Positions 41,376 through 52,000 are shown, counted from the first letter of the stretch. The stretch is 64,000 nt of DNA from Actinoallomurus sp963823735 (GCA_963823735.1 CAWGMO010000010.1:868001-932000), one strand, 5' to 3'. The notes: generated by a model from the sequence alone, not told the origin. Program-made: numbers and translations.

Positions 41376-42797
41376 TCAGAGCGGAATGTTAGTGAGGTGA
41401 CCGCGGCCGGCGGGAGCCGCGGCCAGCGCGTACGCGAGCCGCGACCGGGTCTCGGTCGGCTCGATCACCTCGTCGACCACTCCGAGCTCCAGCGCGCGGC
41501 TCACCCCGCCGGACTCGCGCTCGTGGTCGGCGACGAGCCTCGCGCGCAGGACGGGACGCTCGTCCTCGGCTGCGGCGGCGAGGGTCTTGCGGTGCAGCAC
41601 ACCGACGGCGGCCTCGGCGCTCATGACGGCGACCTCGGCGTCCGGCCAGGCGAACACCGCGGTGGCGCCCAGCGAACGGGAGTTCATCGCGATGTACGCG
41701 CCGCCGTAGGACTTCCGGGTCACCAGCGTGACGCGCGGCACCGTGGCGGCGGCGAACGCGTGCAGGAGCTTGGCACCGCGCCGTACGACGCCCTGCCACT
41801 CCTGGTTGACGCCCGGCAGGTAACCGGGGACGTCCACGAGCACGACCAGCGGGATGCCGAAGGCGTCGCACAGGCGTACGAACCGGGAGGCCTTCTCGGC
41901 GCTGAGCGAGTCGAGGCAGCCGCCCTTTCGCAGCGGGTTGTTGGCGATGACGCCGACCGTGCGCCCGGCCAGCCGGCCGAGCCCGATGACGACGTTGGGC
42001 GCCCACCGGGCCTGCAGTTCCTCGAACTGCTCGCCGTCGCCGGAGTCCAGGATCTCGCGCACCAGCGGCCGTACGTCGTACGCGCGGCGTGAGCTCTCGG
42101 GCAGGAGGCTGCGGAAGTCGGACGGCGCGGCGGCGGCCGTGATGTCCATCAGCCCGGGGCGGGCGAAGAGCGTGGCGATCGAACGGGCCCGCTCGTACGC
42201 CTCGGGCTCGGAGTCGGTGACCACGTGCGTGACACCGGACTGGCGGTGGTGGGTGTCGGGGCCGCCGAGGGTCTCCATGTCGACGCTCTCGGCGGTGACC
42301 TGCTTGATGACGTCCGGCCCGGTCACGAAGAGCCGTGCCGTGTCGGCCATGATGACGACGTCGGTCAGCGCGGGGCCGTACGCCGCGGCGCCGGCCGCCG
42401 GGCCGAGGATCACCGAGATCTGCGGGATCCGGCCCGAGGCCGCGGTCATCGCGGCGAACATCCGGCCCACGCCGTCCATCGACTCGACGCCGTCGGCGAG
42501 CCGGGCGCCCCCGGAGTGCCACAGCCCGATGACCGGGCAGCGCTCGCGTACCGCCAGCTCGATCGCGTCGATGATCCGGTTGGAACCGGCCGCGCCGAGT
42601 GAGCCACCGCGGTAGGTGCCGTCGGTGCAGTACGCGATCACGGGATGACCGTTCACGAGCCCGCGGGCGCTGAGTACCGCGCTCTCATCTCGCTCGTTGA
42701 CGGGCCGAAGGGTGCCGGGATCGAAGAGCTGGTTCATCCTGTGGGTCGGATCACGGTGGTCCGGCTTGGTTGCAGGCGGTGTCTCAGCGATCGTCAT
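41376..42797 (-). CDS. Acyl-CoA carboxylase beta subunit (propionyl-CoA carboxylase type)
   Basis: A 473-residue carboxyltransferase that would carboxylate propionyl-CoA (or acetyl-CoA) from carboxybiotin. VIGLWHSGGARLADGVESMD and ISVILGPAAGAAAYGPALTD are the oxyanion and CoA pockets. TLGGPDTHHRQSGVTHVVTD is the family GG-HxxxSG signature. VVLVDVPGYLPGVNQEWQG, TRKSYGGAYIAMNSR and VMSAEAAVGVLHRKTL complete the C-terminal half. No biotin-carrier alpha subunit is nearby, so it uses a housekeeping one. Since at least two visible ATs have methylmalonyl-type motifs, dedicated methylmalonyl-CoA supply is the likely job. Confidence 0.9.
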   Translation of the reverse strand: MTIAETPPATKPDHRDPTHRMNQLFDPGTLRPVNERDESAVLSARGLVNGHPVIAYCTDGTYRGGSLGAAGSNRIIDAIELAVRERCPVIGLWHSGGARLADGVESMDGVGRMFAAMTAASGRIPQISVILGPAAGAAAYGPALTDVVIMADTARLFVTGPDVIKQVTAESVDMETLGGPDTHHRQSGVTHVVTDSEPEAYERARSIATLFARPGLMDITAAAAPSDFRSLLPESSRRAYDVRPLVREILDSGDGEQFEELQARWAPNVVIGLGRLAGRTVGVIANNPLRKGGCLDSLSAEKASRFVRLCDAFGIPLVVLVDVPGYLPGVNQEWQGVVRRGAKLLHAFAAATVPRVTLVTRKSYGGAYIAMNSRSLGATAVFAWPDAEVAVMSAEAAVGVLHRKTLAAAAEDERPVLRARLVADHERESGGVSRALELGVVDEVIEPTETRSRLAYALAAAPAGRGHLTNIPL

Positions 42798-42863
42798 AGT
42801 GTTCGCCTCGGCGGGGTCGGCTGGATTGGGAGTCTTCTCGGAGCCAGACTCTCAGGAGGACCA

Positions 42864-42879
42864 CTGGCGAAACTCCCAG
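42864..42879. promoter_or_regulatory. PAS-LuxR operator-like palindrome between carboxylase and aldo-keto reductase
   Basis: Read on the minus strand, CTGGGAGTTTCGCCAG matches CTVGGGAWWTCCCBAG at 13 of 16 positions. It ends 54 nt before ATG 42934 and is 66 nt from the divergent carboxylase ATG 42797, so it could serve both. Confidence 0.45.
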
Positions 42880-42933
42880 AGATCGCACGGGATAGTGGTT
42901 TCGTCGGTCAGGCGAGTGGTTGGAGGAGACCCG

Positions 42934-43782
42934 ATGGCGCCCGTCGAAGACACCTTTCCGCTCGGCGGCGATCTGGTGGTCCGCCGCGTCGGGTTCGGCG
43001 CTCTGCGGCTCACCGGAGAGGGCGGCTGGGGTCTGCCCGACGACCTGGAGGGCGCGCGTGCGGTTCTGCGGCACGCCGTCGAGCTCGGTGTGCGGCTCAT
43101 CGACACGGCCGACGCGTACGGGCCCGGCACCAACGAGGAGCTGATCGCCTCGACGCTGCACCCCTACCCCGACGACCTGGTCATCGCCACCAAGGCCGGC
43201 CAGTGCCGTCCCGGGCCCTTCGAGTGGGTGCCGCTGGGCCGCCCGGAGTACCTCCGCCAGCAGGCCGAGCTGAGCCTGCGCCGCCTGCGGCTGGAGCGGC
43301 TGGACCTGTTCCAGCTCCACCGCCTCGATCCGCACGTGCCGGCCGAGGAACAGTTCGGCGTCCTCGGGGAGCTGCGGAGCGAGGGCAAGGTCAGGCACAT
43401 CGGCCTGTCCGAGGTCACGCTCGCCGAACTGGAGGCGGCACGCCGGCAGATCGAGGTGGCGAGCGTCCAGAACCGCTACAACCTCACCGACCGCAAGCAC
43501 GAGGCCGTCCTGGACTACTGCGAGCGCGAGGGCATCGCGTTCATCCCCTGGCATCCCGTCGGGAAGGGGTCACTGACCGGCCCCGCAGGACCGGTGGCCG
43601 AGATCGCCGCCGAGCTGGACGCCACGCCGTCCCAGGTCGCGCTGGCCTGGCTGCTGCACCGCTCCCCCGCGATCCTGCTGATCCCGGGCACGTCCTCGAT
43701 CGCGCACCTGAAGGAGAATCACGCCGCCGGGCGGGTGTCCCTGTCGAAGGAACAGCTCGCCCGCCTCGACGGCGTCCGCTGA
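42934..43782 (+). CDS. Aldo-keto reductase
   Basis: A 282-residue NADPH-dependent (beta/alpha)8 reductase. VRRVGFGALRLTGEGGWG opens the barrel. VRLIDTADAYGPGTNEELI holds the Asp and Tyr of the catalytic tetrad, LVIATKAGQ the Lys, and LDLFQLHRLDP the His. ATPSQVALAWLLHRSP with IPGTSSIAHLKENH forms the cofactor pocket. GGAGGA is 6 nt before ATG 42934; longer upstream readings run through the divergent promoter. It does not look like the EryBII/AveBVIII sugar 2,3-reductases, so reduction of a ketone on the polyketide or on a starter unit is an open alternative. Confidence 0.88.
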   Translation: MAPVEDTFPLGGDLVVRRVGFGALRLTGEGGWGLPDDLEGARAVLRHAVELGVRLIDTADAYGPGTNEELIASTLHPYPDDLVIATKAGQCRPGPFEWVPLGRPEYLRQQAELSLRRLRLERLDLFQLHRLDPHVPAEEQFGVLGELRSEGKVRHIGLSEVTLAELEAARRQIEVASVQNRYNLTDRKHEAVLDYCEREGIAFIPWHPVGKGSLTGPAGPVAEIAAELDATPSQVALAWLLHRSPAILLIPGTSSIAHLKENHAAGRVSLSKEQLARLDGVR

Positions 43783-43792
43783 CCCTCGCCGC

Positions 43793-46700
43793 TCAGAGCG
43801 ACGTCAGCCAGGCGTCCAGGGCCGCGGCGGTCGCCTCCGCGTGCTCCTCGACGATCGAGAAGTGGTGGCCGGGCACGTCGACCGCTTGGTGCGGCAGGTC
43901 CCAGCGGGCCTGCCAGTCCTCGGGCCGCTCGCCCAGCGGGCGGCTGTGCGGCTCGCTCGCCCGCATCAGCAGCGTCGGCGCCTCGATGGCGGGCGGCTTC
44001 CACCCGCCGAACAGCCGCAGGTACCAGGCCGCCGCGGTCAGGCGCGGTGTGGTCATCGGCGTCCAGGTGTCCTCGCGTTCGAACATCCCGGAGTCGAGAT
44101 CGCCGTCGAACAGCGTGAGGATGTCCCCTGGGTTGTAGTAGACGTCGAGCAGGCCGACGCCGGTGACCGCGTGGCCCGCGTTCTCTAGGCGCGCGGCGAT
44201 CGCGTGGGCCATGGTGCCGCCCGACGACAGGCCGGCCAGGACGAACGGCCGCCCGCCCGCGGCCTCCAGCACCGCCTCGGCCTGGGCGTCGAGGAAGACG
44301 TCGAGGTCGGCCGGCAGCCCGTGCTCGCGCTCGAACCCCGGCGGCTGCAGCACCGCCACCTCGCGGCGCCCGCGGAAGTGCGAGGCCAGGCGCACGTACT
44401 CGTGCACGCCGCCGATCGCCACGTACGTGCTGAAGAGGATCACCATCGGCTCGGCCTCACCGCGCGAGATCCGCACGGGCGCCACGCGGTTGCCGGCCGC
44501 CTCCGCCAGGCCGAACGTCGGCCGCAGGTCGGCGGCGGCGTTCAGCAGCCGGTAGCCGTCTCCGATGCGGTCCTGCTCCCAGGCCGAGCGGAAGAAGGCG
44601 TACAGCGTGTCGGAGGGGTCGGAACGGCCGGACACGTCGGCGGCACCGTCCGGCTCGTCGTCCGCCAGCAGCTCGGTGATCGCCTTGAGCGTCGGGTACG
44701 CGAACGCGAGGTCGGACTGGAGACGGCGTCCGGTCGCCTCCGCGAGCGCGTTGCGCAGGCGGATCGACATGAGCGAGTCGAACCCGGCCTCCGGCAGGCT
44801 CTGCTCCGGGTCCAGGTCGGCGGGCGAGCCGTGGCCGAGCACCGACGCCACGAGCCGCCGTACCAGGTCGGGCGTTGACTCGTCCGGCCGGCGGCCGGCG
44901 GCCTTCTCGGCGGCCGGCGCCTCGGCCGCGGCCTCGGGGATCTCGGTCAGCAGGGGTGCCGCGCGGCCGATGGTGAAGGTCGGCGCGAAAAGGGTCCAGT
45001 CCATGTCGGCGACCACGAGAGTGGTGTCGCCGTCGTCGAGGGCACCGTGCAGCGCGCCGAGTGCGAGGTCGGGGTCCATCATCCGGTTGCCCCGGCGGCG
45101 CATGGCCTCGGCGGCCTTCGGGTCCTTGGTGAGCGTGCCGCCTCCGCCCCAGGCGCCCCACGCGACGGCGGTCGCCGGGCGGCCCTGCGACCTCCACAGC
45201 TCCGCGAGCGCGTCGAGCTGCGCGTTGGCCGCGGCGTACGCGCCCTGGCCGCCGCCGGCCCACACACCGGCGCCCGACGACACCAGCACGAAGGCGTCGA
45301 GGTCGCCGGCCAGCTCGTGCAGATTCCACGCGCCGCCGACCTTGGCGGCGAAGGTCTCCTCCAGGTGCGCCTCGTCGATCTCCGAGACGGGTGCACCGGT
45401 CATCGCGCCCGCCGAGTGGAAGACGGCGTCGACGTCGAACTCCTCGAAGAGCTCCGCGACGGCCTTCCGGTCGCCGACGTCGCAGGCCACGACGCGTACC
45501 TGGGCGCCGGACTCGGTCAGTTCCTTGGTGAGCTCGTCGACGCCGGGGGCGTCGGGGCCACGGCGGCTCGTCAGCACGAGCCGCTCGGCGCCGTTGCGCG
45601 CCAGCCACCGGGCCATCAGCGCGCCGACTCCGGACACGCCGCCGGTGACGAGCACCGTGCCGCGCGCCCGCCACTTCGGCTCCGCGGCGCCGCGGGGCGC
45701 GGCGCGTACGAGCCGCCGTCCCAGCAGCCCGGACTCGCGCACGGCCAGCTGGTCCTCTCCGTCGGTGCGCCCGAGGGCCTCGGCGAGCAGGTCGAAGGTG
45801 CGCTCCCCGGTAAGGGCCGGCAGGTCGATGAGCCCGCCCCACCGCGCGGGCTGTTCCAGCGCCACGACGCGGCCGAACGCCCACAGCCCGGCCTGCTCCG
45901 GCCGGGGCGGGGCGTCGGAGTCGGAGGTGGTCACGGCCTCACGCGTGACGCACCACAGGCGGCCGGCGCCGTCGGCGGCCTCGAACCTCTGGACGAGGCG
46001 CACCGTGTCGATCAGGGTGTGGTCGTCCGCCAGCGCGAGCAGCGACACGACGCCGTCGGACTCCTCCAGCGCCGGCGCCGGCTCCTCGGACCCGTTCACG
46101 GTGACGACGTCGACGGTCGCGCCGCGACGGCGCAGGGCGTCGGCGACGGCCGTGTCCTCGGACGTGCCCGGCGTCAGCACCGTCCACCGGCCCCACGGCG
46201 CGGAACGGGCGGCGTCCTGCAGGGGCCGCCACCGGACGCGGTAACGCCACGCGTCGGCCGCCGCTCCCGCGGGAGCGGCGACGACGGAGAGGGCCGTCGG
46301 CTCGGCCCAGTAGCGGCGGCGCTGGAAGGCGTAGGGCGGCAGCGGCACACCCGGGGCCTGGTCACCGCCGAACACCGTGGTCCAGTCGACCGGAACCCCG
46401 TGGGCGTGGCCCTCGGCGAGCGCGGTCGCCACGCGGTCCAGGCCGCCCTCGTCACGGTTGAGGGTCGCGGCGGTCGCGACGCGGACCCCGGCGTCGTCGG
46501 CGATCTCCTCGATGGATGAGAGCAGAGTCGGATGCGGGCTGATCTCGACGAAGCCGTCGATCCCGTCGGCCAGCGCCTTGCGGATGGCCTGCTGGAACAA
46601 CACCGGCTTGCGGGCGTTCTCCCACCAGTGCACGGAGTCCATCCGTGCCGTGTCCACCACGCCGCCGGTGGCGGTCGAGTAGACCGGGATGTCGCAGGCC

Positions 46701-49024
46701 GTCGGCGACAGGTCCGTCAGGCGTTCCAGCAGCCGGTCGTGGAGCACGTCGACCTGCGCGGAGTGCGCGGCGACGCCGATCCCGCGGATGCGGCGGTTCG
46801 TCACGCCCCGCGAGTCCAGCTCGGCGGCGAACTCGTCGAGCGCGTCCACCTCTCCGGAGATGGTGGTGGCGTGCGGGCCGTTGTCCGACGCAACGGACAG
46901 CTTGCCGCCCCAGGGTTCGAGCAGGCGCGCGGTCTCGTCGGCGGGCAGCGACACCGTGTGCGTCCCGCCCTTTCCCCCCTCCAGCTCGGTCCACAGCCGG
47001 CTGCGGGCGGCGATGATACGGGCGCCGTCGCGCAGGCTCAGGCCCCCGGCGAAGCAGACGGCGGCGATCTCGCCCTGCGAGTGGCCCGTCACCGCGGCGG
47101 GGGTCACGCCGTGCGCGCGCCAGACCTCGGCGAGGCCGACCATCATCGCCCACAGCGCGGGCTGCACGATGTCGATCCGGCGCAGCGACGGGGCGTCCGG
47201 CGTGCCGCGGAGCACGTCGAGCAGCGACCAGTCGACGAACTCCTCCAGCGCTTCGGCGCACTCGCCGATCCGCTGGGCGAAGACCTCGCTGGTGTCGAGC
47301 AGGGCCGCGCCCATGCCGGTCCACTGGGAGCCCTGGCCGGGGAAGACGAACAGCACCTTGCCGCTCTGCCGCGCGCGGACGGTCTCCTTGAGCTCGTCCA
47401 GCCGCGCGAGCAGGTCGTCGCGGTCCGCGGCCACCAGGCCCGCGCGGTGCTCGAACACGGTCCGGCGGGTGGCGAGCGTACGGCCGACGTCGGCGAGGGC
47501 GAGGTCGGGGTGGTCCACGAGGTGGGTGCGCAGGCGTGCCGCCTGGGCCACCACCGCCTCCGGGCTCTTGCCGGACAGCAGGATCGGCACCCGGTCCGTG
47601 GTGCCGCCCGCGACCGTGACGCGCGTCTCGACCGGCGGCGGGCTCTCGGGCGCCTCCAGGATGATGTGCGCGTTGGTGCCGCTGATGCCGAAGGAGGACA
47701 CCGCCGACCGGCGCGGCTGCCCGGTGTCGGGCCAGGGTTCGGCCTCGTCGAGCACCTTCACCGCTCCGGCCGTCCAGTCGACCTTCTCCGAGGGCTTCCC
47801 CACGTGCAGCGACTTGGGCAGGACGCCGTGCCGCATCGCCTCGACCATCTTGATCACGCCGGCCATTCCGGCCGCGGCCTGGGTGTGGCCGAAGTTCGAC
47901 TTGATCGAGCCGAGCCGCAGCGGGCGGCCGTGGCCGCGGTGCCGGCCGTACGTCGCCAGCAGCGCCTGCGCCTCGATGGGGTCGCCGAGCATGGTCCCCG
48001 TACCGTGCGCCTCGACGATGTCGACGGCGTCCGGGCCGAGCCGCGCGCTGGCGAGCGCCTGGGCGATCACCCGCTGCTGAGAGGGTCCGTTGGGGGCGGA
48101 CAGCCCGTTGCTCGCGCCGTCGGAGTTGACCGCGGAGCCGCGCATGATCGCGTGCACCTGGTGGCCGTTGCGGCGCGCGTCGGAGAGGCGTTCCAGCGCC
48201 ACGACGCCGACGCCCTCGGAGAAGCCGGTGCCGTCGGCGTCGTTGGAGAACGGCTTGCAGCGCCCGTCACGGGACAGGGCGCGCTGCTTGGTGAACGCCA
48301 CGAGCATTCCCGGCGTCGCCATCAGCGAGACGCCGCCGGCGAGCGCGAGCGAGGTGTCGCCGGCGCGCAGGCTGTACGCCGCCAGGTGCATGGCGACCAG
48401 CGAGGAGGAGCACGCGGTGTCGATGGTGACGGCCGGTCCCTCCAGCCCCAGGGCGTACGCGATCCGGCCGGACCCGACACTGCCGGAGGTGCCGGTGCCC
48501 ACGTGGTCCTGCGCGCTCTCGTCGCCGCTGGCGAGGATCGCGTAGTCCTGGTACATCAGCCCGGCGAACACGCCGGTACGGCTCTCCTTCAGCGAGAGCG
48601 GGTCGATCCCGGCGCTCTCGATGGCCTCCCACGAGCACTCCAGCAGCAGCCGCTGCTGCGGGTCCATCGCGCGGGCCTCGTTGGGCGAGATGCCGAAGAA
48701 CGCGGCGTCGAAGTCGCCGGCCTCGTAGAGGAAGCCGCCCTCACGGGTGTACGCGGTGCCGGGGTTGTCGGCGTCCGGGTGGTAGAGGCCTTCGAGGTCC
48801 CAGCCCCGGTTGGGAGGGAACGTCGAGATGGCGTCCCGGCCCTCGGCCACCAGGTGCCACAGCTGTTCCGGGTCGCTCACCCCGCCGGGGAACCGGCAGG
48901 CCATACCCACGATCGCGATCGGCTCGGAGTCCTTCTGCTCCAGCTCGCGGATCCGTGCGTTCGCCTCGTCGAGATCGCCGACGACCCGCTTGAGGTAGTA
49001 ACGCAGCTGCTCGTCAGTCGGCAT
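43793..49024 (-). CDS. Type I PKS, final module: KS-AT-KR-ACP-TE
   Basis: 1743 residues. An N-terminal docking coiled coil precedes KS (about 48925-47650; DTACSSS, EAHGTGT, NFGHTQ all intact). AT (about 47360-46325) has GHSQGEIAA and, at the specificity loop, VAAHS in place of YASH; methylmalonyl is likely but not certain. A structural and catalytic KR follows (about 45660-45125). It lacks LDD, has Trp in SSGAGVWAGG and keeps Lys, Ser, Tyr and Asn, so it is an active A-type giving an L-hydroxyl. ACP has AGFDSL (about 44775). TE (44465-43800) has the nucleophile in AGLSSGG, Asp in LLDVYYN and His in VPGHHFSI, and would release, probably cyclise, the chain. ATG 49024 has GGAGG upstream and overlaps the previous gene by 11 nt. 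Confidence 0.95.
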   Translation of the reverse strand: MPTDEQLRYYLKRVVGDLDEANARIRELEQKDSEPIAIVGMACRFPGGVSDPEQLWHLVAEGRDAISTFPPNRGWDLEGLYHPDADNPGTAYTREGGFLYEAGDFDAAFFGISPNEARAMDPQQRLLLECSWEAIESAGIDPLSLKESRTGVFAGLMYQDYAILASGDESAQDHVGTGTSGSVGSGRIAYALGLEGPAVTIDTACSSSLVAMHLAAYSLRAGDTSLALAGGVSLMATPGMLVAFTKQRALSRDGRCKPFSNDADGTGFSEGVGVVALERLSDARRNGHQVHAIMRGSAVNSDGASNGLSAPNGPSQQRVIAQALASARLGPDAVDIVEAHGTGTMLGDPIEAQALLATYGRHRGHGRPLRLGSIKSNFGHTQAAAGMAGVIKMVEAMRHGVLPKSLHVGKPSEKVDWTAGAVKVLDEAEPWPDTGQPRRSAVSSFGISGTNAHIILEAPESPPPVETRVTVAGGTTDRVPILLSGKSPEAVVAQAARLRTHLVDHPDLALADVGRTLATRRTVFEHRAGLVAADRDDLLARLDELKETVRARQSGKVLFVFPGQGSQWTGMGAALLDTSEVFAQRIGECAEALEEFVDWSLLDVLRGTPDAPSLRRIDIVQPALWAMMVGLAEVWRAHGVTPAAVTGHSQGEIAAVCFAGGLSLRDGARIIAARSRLWTELEGGKGGTHTVSLPADETARLLEPWGGKLSVASDNGPHATTISGEVDALDEFAAELDSRGVTNRRIRGIGVAAHSAQVDVLHDRLLERLTDLSPTACDIPVYSTATGGVVDTARMDSVHWWENARKPVLFQQAIRKALADGIDGFVEISPHPTLLSSIEEIADDAGVRVATAATLNRDEGGLDRVATALAEGHAHGVPVDWTTVFGGDQAPGVPLPPYAFQRRRYWAEPTALSVVAAPAGAAADAWRYRVRWRPLQDAARSAPWGRWTVLTPGTSEDTAVADALRRRGATVDVVTVNGSEEPAPALEESDGVVSLLALADDHTLIDTVRLVQRFEAADGAGRLWCVTREAVTTSDSDAPPRPEQAGLWAFGRVVALEQPARWGGLIDLPALTGERTFDLLAEALGRTDGEDQLAVRESGLLGRRLVRAAPRGAAEPKWRARGTVLVTGGVSGVGALMARWLARNGAERLVLTSRRGPDAPGVDELTKELTESGAQVRVVACDVGDRKAVAELFEEFDVDAVFHSAGAMTGAPVSEIDEAHLEETFAAKVGGAWNLHELAGDLDAFVLVSSGAGVWAGGGQGAYAAANAQLDALAELWRSQGRPATAVAWGAWGGGGTLTKDPKAAEAMRRRGNRMMDPDLALGALHGALDDGDTTLVVADMDWTLFAPTFTIGRAAPLLTEIPEAAAEAPAAEKAAGRRPDESTPDLVRRLVASVLGHGSPADLDPEQSLPEAGFDSLMSIRLRNALAEATGRRLQSDLAFAYPTLKAITELLADDEPDGAADVSGRSDPSDTLYAFFRSAWEQDRIGDGYRLLNAAADLRPTFGLAEAAGNRVAPVRISRGEAEPMVILFSTYVAIGGVHEYVRLASHFRGRREVAVLQPPGFEREHGLPADLDVFLDAQAEAVLEAAGGRPFVLAGLSSGGTMAHAIAARLENAGHAVTGVGLLDVYYNPGDILTLFDGDLDSGMFEREDTWTPMTTPRLTAAAWYLRLFGGWKPPAIEAPTLLMRASEPHSRPLGERPEDWQARWDLPHQAVDVPGHHFSIVEEHAEATAAALDAWLTSL

Positions 49025-52000
49025 CCTTGCCTCCATAGCGTCGTCCCAGCATTTCGAACATGTCGTCGTCGCTGACCTGCTCGGACTCGGGTTCGGCCGC
49101 CGCGGGGCGTACGCTGCCGCCCCACCGCGCGACCAGGTCGGCCATCCGTGCCATCGCCGTGGTGCGCAGCAGGTCGTCGCCGTCGAGCCCGGCGAGGGCC
49201 GCCTCGATCCGGTCGAGCTCGTCGAGCACCGACCCCGTGTCCTCGTCGGGCACGAGACCGGCCAGCAGGTACTGGGCCACCGACTTCGGGGTCGGGTAGT
49301 CGAAGACCAGCGTGGGCGGCAGCCTCAGCCCGGTCACCGCGGCGAGCCGGTTGCGCAGCTCGACGGCGGTGAGCGAGTCGAAGCCCATCTCCTTGAACGG
49401 GCGCCCGTCCTCGACGTCGTCGGGTGAGGCGAAGCCGAGCACGCCGGCGACCTGGCGGCGCAGCAGTGTGAGCAGCGCCGAGGCGCGTTCCTCCGGGTCC
49501 ATCTGCCGCAGCTCGTCCGCGACGGACTTGTCCGGCGCGGCCGCTGCGGCCTTGGCGACGTCCGGGACCAGGCCGCGGAAGACCGCGGGCAGCGCGCTTC
49601 CGCGTGCCCGCAGCGCGCCGAGGTCCAGGCGCGCGCCGAAGACCAGGGCGATGCCGGAGGACAGGGCCTGGTCGAACAGTTCCAGGCCCTCCTCGTCCCG
49701 CATCGGGACGGTGCCCGCCTGCGCGAGCCGGGCGAGCCCGCTCTCGCCGAGGTCGCCCATCAGCTCGGTCGCGGTGGCCCAGGGGCCCCAGGCCACGGAC
49801 GTGGCCGGGACGCCCTCCGAACGCCATCGCTGCGCGAGGGTGTCGAGAACCACGTTCGCGGCGGCGTAGTTCGCCTGGCCGGCCCCGCCGAGTACACCGG
49901 AGGCCGAGGAGAACAGGACGAACGCCCGCAGATCCGCGTCCGCGGTGAGCTCGCGGAGGTTCATCGCCCCCGTGACCTTGGCCCCGAAGACGTGCTCGAT
50001 CCGGCCACGGTCCAGCGAACTGATGACACCGTCGTCGAGAGCGGCCGCGGAGTGCACGACCGCGGTCGGCTCGTGGCCTTCCAGCGCGGCCGCGAGCTGC
50101 GCGCGGTCGGCGATGTCGCATGCCGTGACGGTGACGTTCGCCCCCGCCTCGGTCAGCTCGGCGCGCAGCTCGTCGGCGCCGGGGGTGTCCGGGCCCCGGC
50201 GGCTGAGCAGCAGCAGGTTGCGCACGCCGTGCTCGGCGACGAGGTGACGCGCCACACGGGCGCCCAGCCCGCCGGTCCCACCAGTGATCACCACGGTGCC
50301 CGACGGGTCGAGCTTCGGCGGCTCGCCCGTGGCCGGCGCCACCGCCAGGCGCGGTACGCGGAGCCGGCCGCCGCGCAGCGCGAGCTGCGGCTCGCCGGCG
50401 CCGACCGCGCGGGCGACGAGATCGGCGGGCACCTCGGCGTCGCCGTCGGTGTCGACCAGCACGAAACGGTCCGGGTGCTCGGTCTGGGCCGACCGTACGA
50501 GGCCCCATGCCGCCGCCGCGGCCGGATCGGGCCGGTCGTCCTCGCCGGCCGCCACGGCGTTCCGTGTGACGAGCACCAGGCGCTCGTCGGACGACTCGTG
50601 CCGCTGTACGAGTTCGAGGGCGCGGGTGGCGACGTCGGCCGCCCCCTCCGCCTCGACGGTGACGAAGCGCATCGGGACCGGATCGGTGACGGGCCGCAGG
50701 TCCACGACCGGCCACTCGACCCCGAGGACGCCGCTCCCGGCGGCGCGTTTGCCCGCCGCGAGCTGCTCGTTGGTGAACGGCCGCAACACCAGGCCGCCGA
50801 CCGAGGCGATCACGACGCCGTCCGGGTCGATGGCCGTCATCGAGACGAGCCCGTCGTCGGCCGGGGCGATCCGGATCCGCGCGGCTACGCCGCCGGTCGC
50901 CGGCAGGGTCACGCCGGTCCACGAGAAGGGCAGCTCGACCTGGACCTTCACGTCCTCGGAGCCGGCCGCGTCCTCCGGCGGCGCGCCGAGCACGTGCAGA
51001 CCCGCGTCGAACAGGGCGGGGTGCAGGCGGAACTGGCCGGCGGCGTCCTCGTCCTCGGCGGCCAGGTCGACCTCGGCGAACAGTTCGTCGCCGCGCCGCC
51101 AGGCGCGGCGGAGCCGGGCGAACGTCGGGCCGTAGTACAGCCCGGCCTCGCCGGCCCGCCGGTAGAGGGCGTCGACGTCCACCTCGGAGGCGTCGGACGG
51201 CGGCCAGGCGAACGTCTCGGTGAGGGGTTCCGCGACGGCCGCGCTCGCGAAGCCGGTCGCGTGCCGGGTCCACCGCTCGCCGTCCGGCGCGTCCTCCCGC
51301 AGGGAGAAGACCTCCAGCGGGCGGCGTCCCTCATCGTCGGGGCCGCCGACGGTGACCTGGAGGCGCCGGGCCTCGCCGGGCGGCAGGATGAGGGGGGTCG
51401 CCAGGGTCAGCTCGTCGAGCCGCTCGCAGCCCGCGCGCGCGGCGGCCGTCGTGGCGAGTTCGACGAACGCGGTGCCGGGCAGCAGTACGGTCCCGTCGAC
51501 GGCATGGTCCGCGAGCCACGGGTGGGTCCTGATCGAGACCCGGCCGAGGTAGACGAACCCGTCCGAGCCCGGCAGTTCGACGACCGTGCCGAGGAACGGA
51601 TGGCCGGCCGCCTGTAGCCCGGCCGCCTGCGCGCCCGCGGCGTCGGCCGCCGAGCCGCTCGGCCAGTAGTGCTTCCGCTGGAACCGGTAGGTCGGAACGT
51701 CGAAGTGACGCTGCGGGACGCCGTCGAAGACGGTCGCCCAGTCGAGCCCGACGCCGTGCGCGTGCGCCCGCGCCATCGCGGCACGGAACTCGTCCGCGCC
51801 GCCGTGGTCACGCCGCAGCGTGCCGAGGGCGACGGCCGGGGCTTCCAGTTCGTCGATGGTCTCCTCGATGCCGAGCCCGAGTACCGGGTGCGCGCTTATC
51901 TCGAGGAAGGCGCTGTACTCGCGTTCGATCAGCGCGCGGATCCCGTCGTCGAACCGCACCGGCATGCGGAGGTTCTCGTACCAGTACTCGGCGGTGAGCT

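Noticed and set aside
46532..49075. 847-residue plus-strand open frame opposite the terminal PKS module
   Set aside because: It is the antisense of KS-AT sequence with no RBS and no domain. Such long antisense frames are typical at this GC content.
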